Positions 20,708 through 30,138 of a stretch of DNA of 64,000 nucleotides are shown here, one piece after another (positions within the stretch are counted from its first letter, which is position 1; every line of letters starts with the position of its first letter). The DNA lies in the NCBI GenBank assembly GCA_014653775.1, contig JACWEA010000001.1:92722-156721 (forward strand). Direction: 5' to 3'. The notes under the pieces were generated by a model. The model did not search any database, was not told the origin of the DNA, and saw nothing but the letters and a program-made list of their open reading frames with translations. This DNA comes from Pelagibacterales bacterium SAG-MED30. GTDB lineage: Bacteria > Pseudomonadota > Alphaproteobacteria > Pelagibacterales > Pelagibacteraceae. The position numbers were made by a program, and so were the translations under genes.

Positions 20708-21955
20708 ATGAAAGAACAATTAAAAACAGATTTCGAAAAAATTCTAAAAATATCTAATTTCTCAGAAAAAGATATCAAATTTAAGAAGAACTATCTAAAC
20801 AAATTTATTGAAAGTGGTTTTCCAAGTAGAAAACTTGAAAATTGGAAATTTTTAGATTTAAACCAAATTATAAAAAAAGATATAGGTGAGTTAAGTTTTT
20901 ATAATGATTATTCAGTTACAAATAAAGTTGATACATCTATTTTTATTGATGGTTTAGAGCATAATAAAATTATATTTATAAATGGAAGAATAGAAAAAAT
21001 AGATTTTAATTATGAGGATGAAAATCAAATTGAAATTTATGATGATATAAAAGTGAATGACAAATTTGATAATGAAAACTCTTTAATTGATTTAAACAAT
21101 GCATTTAGAAATAAATATTATAAAATTTTAGTTAAGGAAGGTTATTCAACAAAAAAACCTTTAGTTATTTATCACTTAACTAATGAAATAATGAAATCTA
21201 AGAATATCAATTTAAGATTAGATTTTGAACTTGAACAAAACAGCTCATTAAAGCTGATAGATTTTTTTAACGATTTAACCGATAAAAATTTTATGAATAT
21301 TTTATATAATTTTGATTTAAAAAAAGATTCAATTTTAAAAAATTATAAAATTGATAAATCATTAAATAAAAATCTTAAATATTCATTTAATAATATTGAT
21401 CAAGAAATAAACAGTATTTCAGAAACTTTTATTTTTTCAGCCGGTTCGAATTATTTTAAAAATGAAATAAATTGTAATCTGAGAGGTGAATATTCATCAG
21501 CTTTTGTAAATGGTATTTTTTCATTAAAAGAAAATCAACAACATGAAATAAGATCTACAATTAATCATTTAGTTGAAAATACTAAAAGTTATCAACTAAT
21601 AAAAAGTGTGCTTGGAAAAAATTCAAAAGCTGCATATCAAGGAAGAATATATGTAGATTCAAAAGCTCAGAAAACAGATGGTTATCAATTAAGTAAAGCG
21701 ATATTGTTGGATGAAACTTCTGAGTTTAATGCTAAACCAGAATTAGAAATTTATGCTGATGACGTCAAATGTTCACACGGATCAGCTTCCGGAAGCCTTA
21801 ATGAGAATTCAATTTTTTATTTGATGTCTAGAGGACTTAATTACAAACAATCCAAAGAACTTTTGATTAATGGATTTATGTTAGAAGTAGTTGAAAAAAT
21901 CACTGACTCTGAAATTAAAAATTTAATAATAAATATGATTGGTCTAAAAGAATGA
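20708..21955 (+). CDS. sufD: Fe-S cluster assembly protein SufD
   Basis: C-terminal KPELEIYADDVKCSHGSASG...MSRGLNYKQSKELLINGF. Confidence 0.94.
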   Translation: MKEQLKTDFEKILKISNFSEKDIKFKKNYLNKFIESGFPSRKLENWKFLDLNQIIKKDIGELSFYNDYSVTNKVDTSIFIDGLEHNKIIFINGRIEKIDFNYEDENQIEIYDDIKVNDKFDNENSLIDLNNAFRNKYYKILVKEGYSTKKPLVIYHLTNEIMKSKNINLRLDFELEQNSSLKLIDFFNDLTDKNFMNILYNFDLKKDSILKNYKIDKSLNKNLKYSFNNIDQEINSISETFIFSAGSNYFKNEINCNLRGEYSSAFVNGIFSLKENQQHEIRSTINHLVENTKSYQLIKSVLGKNSKAAYQGRIYVDSKAQKTDGYQLSKAILLDETSEFNAKPELEIYADDVKCSHGSASGSLNENSIFYLMSRGLNYKQSKELLINGFMLEVVEKITDSEIKNLIINMIGLKE

Positions 21956-23172
21956 ACATAGATAACATTAAAAGAGAATTTCCGATTTTTGATGAAAAAA
22001 TCCAAAATAATGATTTAGTTTATTTAGATAGTGCTAATTCATCACAAAAACCAAAAATTGTTTTAGATAGAATAAATGACTTTTATTCTAAACAATTTTC
22101 TAATGTTGGAAGAAGTTTACATTATTTGGCTGTAGCAGCGACTAACTTATATGAAAATACAAGATCATCAGTTCAAAAATACATTAATGCTAAAGATAAA
22201 AATGAGATCGTTTTTACTAAAGGAGCAACAGAAGCTTTAAACCTGGTAGCAAATACTCTTGGTCAAACTATTATAGAGCCAAATGATGAGATTTTAATTA
22301 CTGAATTAGAGCATCATTCAAATTATGTACCTTGGCATTTTTTGAGAAAATCTAAGAATATTAAAATAAAGTTTGCTGAAATCAATGAAGATGGAGAAGT
22401 TCCGATTGAAAATATAGAAAAAGAAATAACAAATAAAACTAAAGTTATAGCAATTACACATTTATCAAATGTTACTGGTTCAATTCTACCTATCAAAGAA
22501 ATAACTCAATTAGCACACTCAAAGGGAATAATTGTAGTAGTAGATGGATGTCAAGGTGGACCTCACCTTAAATTAGACATGCAAGATTTAGATTGTGATT
22601 TTTATGCTATCTCATGTCATAAAATGTATGGACCAACAGGACTAGGGGTTTTATATGGAAAAAAAAAATGGCTTGAACAACTTCCTCCTTATCAAGGTGG
22701 AGGTGGTATGATCAATGAAGTAAAAAAAGATAGAATTTCATATGGAGATCTTCCGAATAAATATGAAGCAGGAACAATGGCAACAGCTCAAGTGATAGCT
22801 TTTGATCAGTCGATAAAGTTTTTAGAAAGTATTGGAATTGAAAATATTATCAAACATGAAAAAGAGTTAATTGAATATGGTCAAGAAATATTACAAAAAA
22901 ATAATTCTGTTGAGTTGATTGGAAATCCAAAAGAACGTGGGGGAGTATTATCATTTACTATTAAAGGTATTCATGCACACGATATAGCAACAATTTTAGA
23001 TGAGACTGGAGTAGCAATTAGAGCTGGTCATCATTGTTGTCAAATACTTCATGATAAATTAGGTATACCTGCAAGTGCTAGAGCCTCTTTAGGTGTTTAT
23101 AATACCAAAGACGATTTAGATAAATTAAATGAGGGAATTAATAATTGTAAAAAAATTTTTGATTTAAAATGA
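21952..23172 (+). CDS. sufS: cysteine desulfurase SufS
   Basis: PLP lysine motif SCHKMYGPTGLGVLYG; AIRAGHHCCQ. Confidence 0.96.
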   Translation: MNIDNIKREFPIFDEKIQNNDLVYLDSANSSQKPKIVLDRINDFYSKQFSNVGRSLHYLAVAATNLYENTRSSVQKYINAKDKNEIVFTKGATEALNLVANTLGQTIIEPNDEILITELEHHSNYVPWHFLRKSKNIKIKFAEINEDGEVPIENIEKEITNKTKVIAITHLSNVTGSILPIKEITQLAHSKGIIVVVDGCQGGPHLKLDMQDLDCDFYAISCHKMYGPTGLGVLYGKKKWLEQLPPYQGGGGMINEVKKDRISYGDLPNKYEAGTMATAQVIAFDQSIKFLESIGIENIIKHEKELIEYGQEILQKNNSVELIGNPKERGGVLSFTIKGIHAHDIATILDETGVAIRAGHHCCQILHDKLGIPASARASLGVYNTKDDLDKLNEGINNCKKIFDLK

Positions 23173-23633
23173 ATTTAAAAGAACTATATCAAGAAATAAT
23201 TTTAGAACATGGAAAGAACCCTAGAAATTTAGGGAAAACTAATAATTTTAATAAAGATGCTAAAGGAAATAATCCGTTATGTGGCGACAATGTTCATGTA
23301 TATTTAAAACTAGATGATCAAAGAAAAGTTGAAGATATTTCGTTCGAAGGTAGTGGTTGTGCAATTTCTATGGCATCTGCTTCCATAATGACAGATTTGA
23401 TAAAAGGTAAAAGTGATAATGAAGTCAAGGAGATTATCGAAGATTTTTTAGGAATGATAAAAGAGAATCCTGAGTTAAAGTCTCAAATTTTAAAGGAGGA
23501 TGATAAAACAAAATTAATGTGTCTTTCAGGAGTTAAACAATATCCTATGAGAGTTAAATGTGCTACATTGTCTTGGCATACTTTAGTTTCAGCAATGGAA
23601 AATGATGGAAAACAGGTTAGTACAGAAGATTAA
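23169..23633 (+). CDS. sufU: Fe-S assembly scaffold / sulfur transfer protein SufU
   Basis: NPLCGDNVHVYL, FEGSGCAISMASASIM, GVKQYPMRVKCATLSWHTL with SufU-type insertion. Confidence 0.9.
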   Translation: MNLKELYQEIILEHGKNPRNLGKTNNFNKDAKGNNPLCGDNVHVYLKLDDQRKVEDISFEGSGCAISMASASIMTDLIKGKSDNEVKEIIEDFLGMIKENPELKSQILKEDDKTKLMCLSGVKQYPMRVKCATLSWHTLVSAMENDGKQVSTED

Positions 23634-23638
23634 TAATT

Positions 23639-23935
23639 ATGGAAATTAAAGACAAAATAATTAATGAAATAAAAAAAATTTATGATCCTGAATTACCAGT
23701 AAATATTTATGAACTTGGTCTAATTTATGATATAAAAATAGTAGGCAAAAAAGCTGAAATTAAAATGACATTAACTACACCAAATTGTCCAGTCGCAGAA
23801 AGTTTACCTAAAGAAGTTAAAGAAGGTGTTATGCAAGTTGAGGAAATAGAGGATGTTGATTTAGAGTTAGTTTGGGACCCACCCTGGACAAAAGATATGA
23901 TGACTGATGCTGCTAAACTGGAGTTAAATTTATAA
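23639..23935 (+). CDS. sufT: MIP18/DUF59 Fe-S assembly factor SufT
   Basis: DPELPVNIYELGLIYD, TTPNCPVAESLP, WDPPWTKDMM. Confidence 0.92.
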   Translation: MEIKDKIINEIKKIYDPELPVNIYELGLIYDIKIVGKKAEIKMTLTTPNCPVAESLPKEVKEGVMQVEEIEDVDLELVWDPPWTKDMMTDAAKLELNL

Positions 23936-24270
23936 TGAATCCTATTATTAAACTTAGTGATAATGCTGCATCAAGAATTAAAGAAATAATGTCTAGTACT
24001 CAAAAAGATTTAATTGGAGTAAGAGTTTCTGTTAAGTCTGGAGGTTGTGCTGGAATGTCATATGTCATGGAGTATTCAAAAGAAATTAATCCAAATGACG
24101 AAGTGATAGAAGAAAAAGGTGTTAAAGTATTTATAGATTCGGCTGCTGTTATGTATCTATTAGGTACAGAAATGGACTATAAAAAAGAGGAATTTTCATC
24201 AACTTTTGTTTTTAATAACCCAAATGAAACGGAGCGATGTGGCTGTGGGGAATCTTTTAAAACTGACTAA
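23935..24270 (+). CDS. sufA: A-type Fe-S carrier (SufA/ErpA/IscA family)
   Basis: VSVKSGGCAGMSYVMEY and C-terminal ERCGCGESF. Confidence 0.92.
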   Translation: MNPIIKLSDNAASRIKEIMSSTQKDLIGVRVSVKSGGCAGMSYVMEYSKEINPNDEVIEEKGVKVFIDSAAVMYLLGTEMDYKKEEFSSTFVFNNPNETERCGCGESFKTD

Positions 24271-24335
24271 AAACAGTATCCCGCAAGTTGCATAGCAGTA
24301 TTGCGTAATATGCATATCTTTGATATAAGATTCTT

Positions 24336-24506
24336 ATGAATAAATTTGAATTTAAAAATCTTGTTAAAAATCTAAAAGATACTTTAAAGGAAAAAACTTT
24401 TTTTAAAGATTTACGTAAGGAAGTAGAAACTGGTGCAAACGGCACTCAGGATTACGTTGTTAAAAAAGGTGTAAACAAAGATAGAGTTGCTACAACAAAA
24501 CAGTAA
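24336..24506 (+). CDS. small hypothetical protein (56 aa), absent from the supplied ORF track
   Basis: Clean frame MNKFEFKNLVKNLKDTLKEKTFFKDLRKEVETGANGTQDYVVKKGVNKDRVATTKQ*; stop abuts the glnA stop exactly. Confidence 0.6.
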   Translation: MNKFEFKNLVKNLKDTLKEKTFFKDLRKEVETGANGTQDYVVKKGVNKDRVATTKQ

Positions 24507-25913
24507 TTAACTACTGTAATACATCTCAAATTCTACCGGATGAGGTGCATGTTCAAATTTGTGAATTTCTTCAAACTTAAGTGCAATGTAAGCGTCTATT
24601 TGATCGTCAGTAAATACATTACCTTGAGTTAAAAATTCTCTATCCTTATCTAAACTTTCCATTGCTTCCCTCAGCGATCCACAAACAGTCGGAATAGCTT
24701 TAACTTCTTCAGGTGGTAAATCATATAAATCTTTATCAAAAGACTCTCCTGGATGTATCTTATTTTTGATTCCATCTAATCCGGCCATTAACATCGCTGC
24801 GAAGGTTAGGTATGGGTTTCCTGAAGCATCTGGAAATCTAATTTCACATCTTGCACCTTTTTTACTTAAAGTAATTGGAATACGACATGATGCAGATCTA
24901 TTTCTAGCAGAGTAAGCTAATAATACAGGAGCTTCAAATCCAGGTACTAATCTTTTGTAACTATTAGTTGTTGAGTTAGCAAATGCATTAATTGCTTTTG
25001 CATGTTTTAAAATACCACCAATATAATGTAATGCTGTTTCAGATAATCCTGCGTAAGCATCGCCTGAAAATACTGGTGTATCACCTTTCCAAATAGATTG
25101 GTGAATATGCATTCCTGAACCATTATCACCAGCAACAGGTTTTGGCATGAATGTTGCAGTTTTTCCAAATGAATGAGTCACCATTTGAACAATATATTTA
25201 TACAATTGAACGTTATCTGCTTGATTAACTAAAGTACCAAAGTACATACCAAGCTCATGTTGACTTGGAGCAACTTCATGGTGATGTTTTTCAACTTTAA
25301 TTCCAACTTCCTTTAAATTTTTAAGATATTCGCCACGCATATCTTGTTCACTATCTACAGGGGGAACTGGAAAGTAACCACCTTTAACTGGAGGTCTATG
25401 ACCCATATTACCGTTTTCATATTCTTTACCTGAATTGTATGGACCTTCTTTACTATCAATTTTGAATCCACATTCATTCATATCATTTTTAATTTTAACA
25501 TCATCAAAAACAAAAAATTCAGGTTCAGGACCAAAAAATGCTTTATCACCAATTCCTGATGCTTTTAAATATTCTTCTGCTTTTTTCGCAACACCTCTTG
25601 GATCTCTTTCATAAGGAGTTTTCTTAACTGCATCTAAAATATCACAAAAAAGTACAGCAGTATTATGTGAAGTAAAAGGATCTAAAAAAAACCTTGAAGT
25701 GTCAGGTTTTAAAATCATATCTGACTCATTGATAGCTTTCCATCCAGCGATAGAAGAACCGTCAAAAAAAACACCATTCTTTAACATATCTTCATCCACT
25801 ACAGTGGCGTCCATAGTTAAATGCTGCAATTTACCTCTTGGGTCGGTAAATCTTAAATCAACAAATTCTGCATCTTTATCTTTAATAAATTTTAAAACGT
25901 CGCTAGCACTCAT
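24507..25913 (-). CDS. glnA: glutamine synthetase type I
   Basis: [53 protein letters not shown]. Confidence 0.97.
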   Translation of the reverse strand: MSASDVLKFIKDKDAEFVDLRFTDPRGKLQHLTMDATVVDEDMLKNGVFFDGSSIAGWKAINESDMILKPDTSRFFLDPFTSHNTAVLFCDILDAVKKTPYERDPRGVAKKAEEYLKASGIGDKAFFGPEPEFFVFDDVKIKNDMNECGFKIDSKEGPYNSGKEYENGNMGHRPPVKGGYFPVPPVDSEQDMRGEYLKNLKEVGIKVEKHHHEVAPSQHELGMYFGTLVNQADNVQLYKYIVQMVTHSFGKTATFMPKPVAGDNGSGMHIHQSIWKGDTPVFSGDAYAGLSETALHYIGGILKHAKAINAFANSTTNSYKRLVPGFEAPVLLAYSARNRSASCRIPITLSKKGARCEIRFPDASGNPYLTFAAMLMAGLDGIKNKIHPGESFDKDLYDLPPEEVKAIPTVCGSLREAMESLDKDREFLTQGNVFTDDQIDAYIALKFEEIHKFEHAPHPVEFEMYYSS

Positions 25914-26054
25914 TTTCTCTCCTTTATAATTCTGAACGTTGTATTACCAAAAAAAGACTGATAATTAATGCTCTTTTACTTAATAACACCTATGCAATTT
26001 TTACATAAATGTATAATTAAACGCTTAAAATAACTAACAATTAAAAGTTGAATA

Positions 26055-26534
26055 ATGACTTTATTAGACAAAGAACCTGTAAGAAGAGTTGAGAAATCGT
26101 TAAAAGAATTTGATCCAAAACAAAATGTTATTATTTTAGAAACTTCGGCGAGAACGGCTGTAGAAGCAGCTTCATCTTTAGGTTGTGAAGTAGGAGCAAT
26201 TGTCAAAAGCTTACTTTTTAAAACAGAAAATGATTTCACTCTATGCTTAATTGCAGGAGATAAAAAAGCTTCACTAAATAGGATAAAAAAGGAATTAAAT
26301 ATTAAAGATGCATCTATGGCTTCAGCTGAACAAGTAAAAAATGTTACAGGTTATACTATAGGTGGTGTTTCACCTATTGGTCATCTAAATAAAATTGAAA
26401 TTTTTATAGATAAGTCTTTAGAAAGATTTAGTTCTCTGTTTGCAGCTGCAGGACATCCTAACTGCGTATTTAAAATAAATTTTACAGATTTACAAAAAAT
26501 TACAAATGGTTCAATTAAAGAAATAACGGAATGA
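26055..26534 (+). CDS. YbaK/EbsC-family aminoacyl-tRNA deacylase-like protein
   Basis: CEVGAIVKSLLFKTENDFTLCLIAGDKKAS, GYTIGGVSPIGH, AAGHPNCVF. Confidence 0.85.
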   Translation: MTLLDKEPVRRVEKSLKEFDPKQNVIILETSARTAVEAASSLGCEVGAIVKSLLFKTENDFTLCLIAGDKKASLNRIKKELNIKDASMASAEQVKNVTGYTIGGVSPIGHLNKIEIFIDKSLERFSSLFAAAGHPNCVFKINFTDLQKITNGSIKEITE

Positions 26535-27418
26535 GACAAGCAAAATTATTAGATTATTTATTATTAATTTTATTAGCTTTAATTTGGGCCTCAGCTTTTT
26601 TTAATATAAAAATTGCAACTTATTCTTTTGGACCTGTAACAATTGCTTTTCTCAGAGTTTTTTTTGGAGCAGTACCAGTTTTATTACTTTGTTATTATAA
26701 AAATATAAAGATTGAAGCTTTTTCTAAAGATTGGCATTGGTTTGCTATGATTGGATTCATAAATTTAGTTGCACCATTTTTTTTAATTGCATACGGAGTA
26801 CAGTCTGTCCAGAGTAATTTAGCTGCCATTTTAATGTCCACAACACCTTTAAGTTCAACAATCTTAGGGCATTTTTATACAAAAAATGAAAAGTTTAATT
26901 TTATAAAAACTTTTGGAATTTTAATTGGATTTTCAGGAATACTTTATTTATTTTCGGATAATCTATTAATTGATGATGATAACTTTTTATCAGCATTATT
27001 AATCCTTCTTGGTTCTACTTGTTATGTAGTTGGAGGTGTTTTAACTTTAAAAATCAGCAAGAAAAAAAATGAAAATGTAACAGGCTCGATATTAATTTGG
27101 GCAGTAATTATTTTAATTCCATTGGTAAGTTTTATTGAACAACCATGGAATGTCACTCCAAGATTAGACTCAACAATCTCAGTTATTTATTTGGGATTAT
27201 TCTCTACTGGAATTGCTTGGTTATTAAGATTTAGGATATTGGTGAACAATGGTCTAATATTTCAATCACAAGTGTCATATTTGATTCCTATTTTTGGAAC
27301 TATTTTAAGTTACATTTTTTTAAAAGAGTTAATTACAATTAAAGTATTAATTTCATTAATTGCAGTTTGTGTAGGTATTTATTTTGTTAGAAAAGCAGAC
27401 AATAAAAAAACTATTTAA
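26531..27418 (+). CDS. EamA/DMT-family transporter
   Basis: About 10 TM segments, two EamA-like halves, LIWASAFFNIKIA. Confidence 0.85.
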   Translation: MRQAKLLDYLLLILLALIWASAFFNIKIATYSFGPVTIAFLRVFFGAVPVLLLCYYKNIKIEAFSKDWHWFAMIGFINLVAPFFLIAYGVQSVQSNLAAILMSTTPLSSTILGHFYTKNEKFNFIKTFGILIGFSGILYLFSDNLLIDDDNFLSALLILLGSTCYVVGGVLTLKISKKKNENVTGSILIWAVIILIPLVSFIEQPWNVTPRLDSTISVIYLGLFSTGIAWLLRFRILVNNGLIFQSQVSYLIPIFGTILSYIFLKELITIKVLISLIAVCVGIYFVRKADNKKTI

Positions 27419-28161
27419 AAGAATATTCTAAAACCCATTCTTGATGCTACAAAAATAACTAATAAAGATGTTATTATAGCAAGCACTCTACTTGAAAAAA
27501 TTTTCAAATTTAAATAATTTCCACAGAGTCCACCAAGTAAAACAGATAAAAATAAAGGCCAATATAGCAAGACTTTATTTAATACAGCATCCTTTGTTAA
27601 CTGTCCCAATATACCAGAAATCGAATTGATAAGAATGAATAAAGATGCAGTAGTAACAATGTTTTTAGGACTATCAGCTTTTAGTAAAAAAAGAATAGGA
27701 CTAAGAAAAATTCCACCACCTATACCTACTATTCCAGAAATTAGACCTAAAAAAGATCCTATTAAGATTGAAAAAAAAAAGTTAAGTTTTTTTATTGTTA
27801 TATCATTATCTTCATATGATTTATTTTTTATTAATAATAATAAGCCTGCAAGAGATAAAACAATAAATAATATAATTTCGAAAAGATCTTTTTCAATTTT
27901 TAGCGTCCCTCCTATAAAAGCAAGTGGAATTGAGCCAATTAAAAAAGGTATTAATAATTTGAAATTATGATTTCCAGCTCTTACATAGTTAATAGAGTTA
28001 CCTGTAACAACAATTATATTACAGAGTAAAGCTATTACAGGAAAAATATAGTAGGGGATATCCCAAATAAGTAATAAAGCTAAATAAGTTGATCCACCAC
28101 CAAAGCCAACACTTGAATATAATATAGCTGTTATAAAAAATAATATTGATAATATAATCAT
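27415..28161 (-). CDS. TauE/SafE-family anion (sulfite) exporter
   Basis: SVGFGGGSTYLALLL and GLISGIVGIGGGIFLSPIL duplicated motif. Confidence 0.88.
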   Translation of the reverse strand: MIILSILFFITAILYSSVGFGGGSTYLALLLIWDIPYYIFPVIALLCNIIVVTGNSINYVRAGNHNFKLLIPFLIGSIPLAFIGGTLKIEKDLFEIILFIVLSLAGLLLLIKNKSYEDNDITIKKLNFFFSILIGSFLGLISGIVGIGGGIFLSPILFLLKADSPKNIVTTASLFILINSISGILGQLTKDAVLNKVLLYWPLFLSVLLGGLCGNYLNLKIFSSRVLAIITSLLVIFVASRMGFRIFF

Positions 28162-28175
28162 ATTAAAAAAAAATT

Positions 28176-28676
28176 ATGAAAGTAAATATAGCACTTCTAA
28201 CTGTAACAGATACTAGAACATTTGATAATGATAAATCGGGAGCAATCTTGGTAAATAAAATTAAAGAGGCCAATCATATTTTGATAGATAGAAAAATATG
28301 TAAAGATGAAAAGGATGAAATAGTTTTAATATTAAAAGAATGGCTCAAGAATAAAAAAATCGATGTTATCATAACTACAGGAGGAACAGGTCTTACAGGT
28401 AGAGACATAACTCCGGAGGCACTAGAAGAAGTTGCTGATAAACAAATACCAGGATTTGGAGAAATTTTTAGAAATATTAGTTTGAAATCAGTTGGTACAT
28501 CAGCAATACAATCTAGAGCTTCAGCAGTGTTGTCAAATGGCAAGTACATTTTTGCTTTACCAGGATCATCTGGTGGAGTTACAGATGCTTGGGAAGGAAT
28601 TTTAAAACATCAACTAGATATAAATCATAAACCATGTAATTTTGTAGAATTGTTTCCAAGATTAAAAGAAAAATAA
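28176..28676 (+). CDS. moaB: molybdenum cofactor biosynthesis protein B
   Basis: LTVTDTRTFDNDKSG, ITTGGTGLTGRDITPEA, ALPGSSGGVTDAWEGIL. Confidence 0.93.
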   Translation: MKVNIALLTVTDTRTFDNDKSGAILVNKIKEANHILIDRKICKDEKDEIVLILKEWLKNKKIDVIITTGGTGLTGRDITPEALEEVADKQIPGFGEIFRNISLKSVGTSAIQSRASAVLSNGKYIFALPGSSGGVTDAWEGILKHQLDINHKPCNFVELFPRLKEK

Positions 28677-28922
28677 TTATTTTTGATATTTTTCTTTCCA
28701 CTCAGAATATGGCATTCCATAAACATGTTTTCTAGAATCTGGATCTGAAATAGTGATACCTTTTTTTTCAGCTTCTTCTCGATACCATCTGGATAAACAA
28801 TTTCTACAGAAGCCTGCCAAATTCATTAGATCGATATTTTGAACATCTTTTCTTTCTCTTAAATGTCCAATCAATCTTTCAAAGGTAGCTGATTGTAATT
28901 CTTTTTTTGTATTATCATCCAT
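28677..28922 (-). CDS. DUF1244-domain protein
   Basis: FERLIGHLRERKDVQNIDLMNLAGFCRNCLSRWYREEA. Confidence 0.88.
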   Translation of the reverse strand: MDDNTKKELQSATFERLIGHLRERKDVQNIDLMNLAGFCRNCLSRWYREEAEKKGITISDPDSRKHVYGMPYSEWKEKYQK

Positions 28923-28952
28923 AATTTTATATGTTAGTCTTTTATTTCACTT

Positions 28953-29534
28953 ATGAAATTATCTGGATCATATCAAATTAATTTAGAAAAACAAAAAGTT
29001 TGGGAAGCTTTAAATGATCCAGAGATATTAAAAAAAGCTATACCAGGTTGTGAAGAATTTATAAAAAAATCAGACACTGAGTTTACTGCTAAAGCTACAA
29101 ATAAAATTGGACCTTTTAATGCAAGTTTTACAGGTGATATTGAATTAGGAGATCTTAACCCACCAGATAGTTATAAAATATCAGGTTCAGGAAATTCCCC
29201 AGTTGGATTTGCTTCAGGAGAAGCAAGTGTAAAATTAGAAGATCACGATAATGGAACTAAACTTTCTTATGAAGTGCAGGCAAACGTTGGTGGAAAAATA
29301 GCTCAAGTAGGCTCTAGATTAATTGATATGACAGCAAAAAAAATGGCTGATATATTTTTCGGTAAATTTTCAGAATTAATTTCAAAAGATGAAAATTTAT
29401 CAAGAGAACTTCCAGATATCAGTAAACTAAGTTCTGACAGTTCAATTACAAATAATAAAAAAACTAATCCAAAAATACTTATTTATTCAGCTATAGTTTT
29501 AGCAGCGGCAATAATTATTTATTCATTTTTTTAA
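28953..29534 (+). CDS. coxG: CoxG-like SRPBCC protein with C-terminal membrane anchor
   Basis: MKLSGSYQINLEKQKVWEALNDPEILKKAIPGCE; terminal hydrophobic helix; next to the cox genes. Confidence 0.87.
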   Translation: MKLSGSYQINLEKQKVWEALNDPEILKKAIPGCEEFIKKSDTEFTAKATNKIGPFNASFTGDIELGDLNPPDSYKISGSGNSPVGFASGEASVKLEDHDNGTKLSYEVQANVGGKIAQVGSRLIDMTAKKMADIFFGKFSELISKDENLSRELPDISKLSSDSSITNNKKTNPKILIYSAIVLAAAIIIYSFF

Positions 29535-29659
29535 AAACCTTATTTTTAGATAAAAAATTATTATAAAATTCACGCAAAAGTAGAATTATAATTTAATTAA
29601 TATTTGCTTCTCCATTTCACTTGTGATGTAATTATTTAATTAATTAAGGGGGACATGCG

Positions 29660-30121
29660 ATGACAAAAGTTACATTAGAAGTTAATGGAAAAAAAGTCAG
29701 TAAAGATGTTGCAGACCACACACTTTTATCAGTTTTTTTAAGAGATAATTTAAATTTAACAGGAACACACGTTGGTTGTGATACTAGTCAGTGTGGAGCT
29801 TGTGTAGTTCATGTAAATGGCAAATCAATAAAGAGTTGTTCAACATTAGCGGCAGACATTGATGGTTCTAAGGTTACTACAATTGAAGGCTTAGCAAAAG
29901 ATGGAAAACTTCATCCTATGCAAGAAGCATTTAAAAAGACACATGGATTACAGTGTGGATTTTGCACGCCAGGAATGGTTATGAGTGCTGTAGATCTATT
30001 ACAAACAAAAAAAAATCCTAGTGAACAAGAAATTAGAGAATGGTTAGAAGGCAATATCTGTAGATGCACAGGTTATCAAAATATAGTTGCAGCTGTAAAA
30101 GATGCTTCAACAAAAATGTAA
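29660..30121 (+). CDS. coxS: (2Fe-2S) small subunit, CO dehydrogenase/xanthine dehydrogenase family
   Basis: [47 protein letters not shown]. Confidence 0.93.
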   Translation: MTKVTLEVNGKKVSKDVADHTLLSVFLRDNLNLTGTHVGCDTSQCGACVVHVNGKSIKSCSTLAADIDGSKVTTIEGLAKDGKLHPMQEAFKKTHGLQCGFCTPGMVMSAVDLLQTKKNPSEQEIREWLEGNICRCTGYQNIVAAVKDASTKM

Positions 30122-30138
30122 TTTGAAAGGAGAAAAAA

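Noticed and set aside
24257-24445. Minus-strand 62-aa ORF opposite the 56-aa small ORF
   Set aside because: Overlaps the better-supported plus-strand ORF (24336-24506); no visible RBS
27626-27970. Plus-strand 114-aa ORF
   Set aside because: Antisense to the TauE-like gene
29535-29659. Possible riboswitch upstream of coxS
   Set aside because: AT-rich spacer with no convincing conserved structure; only a plausible promoter and RBS (aagggggac)
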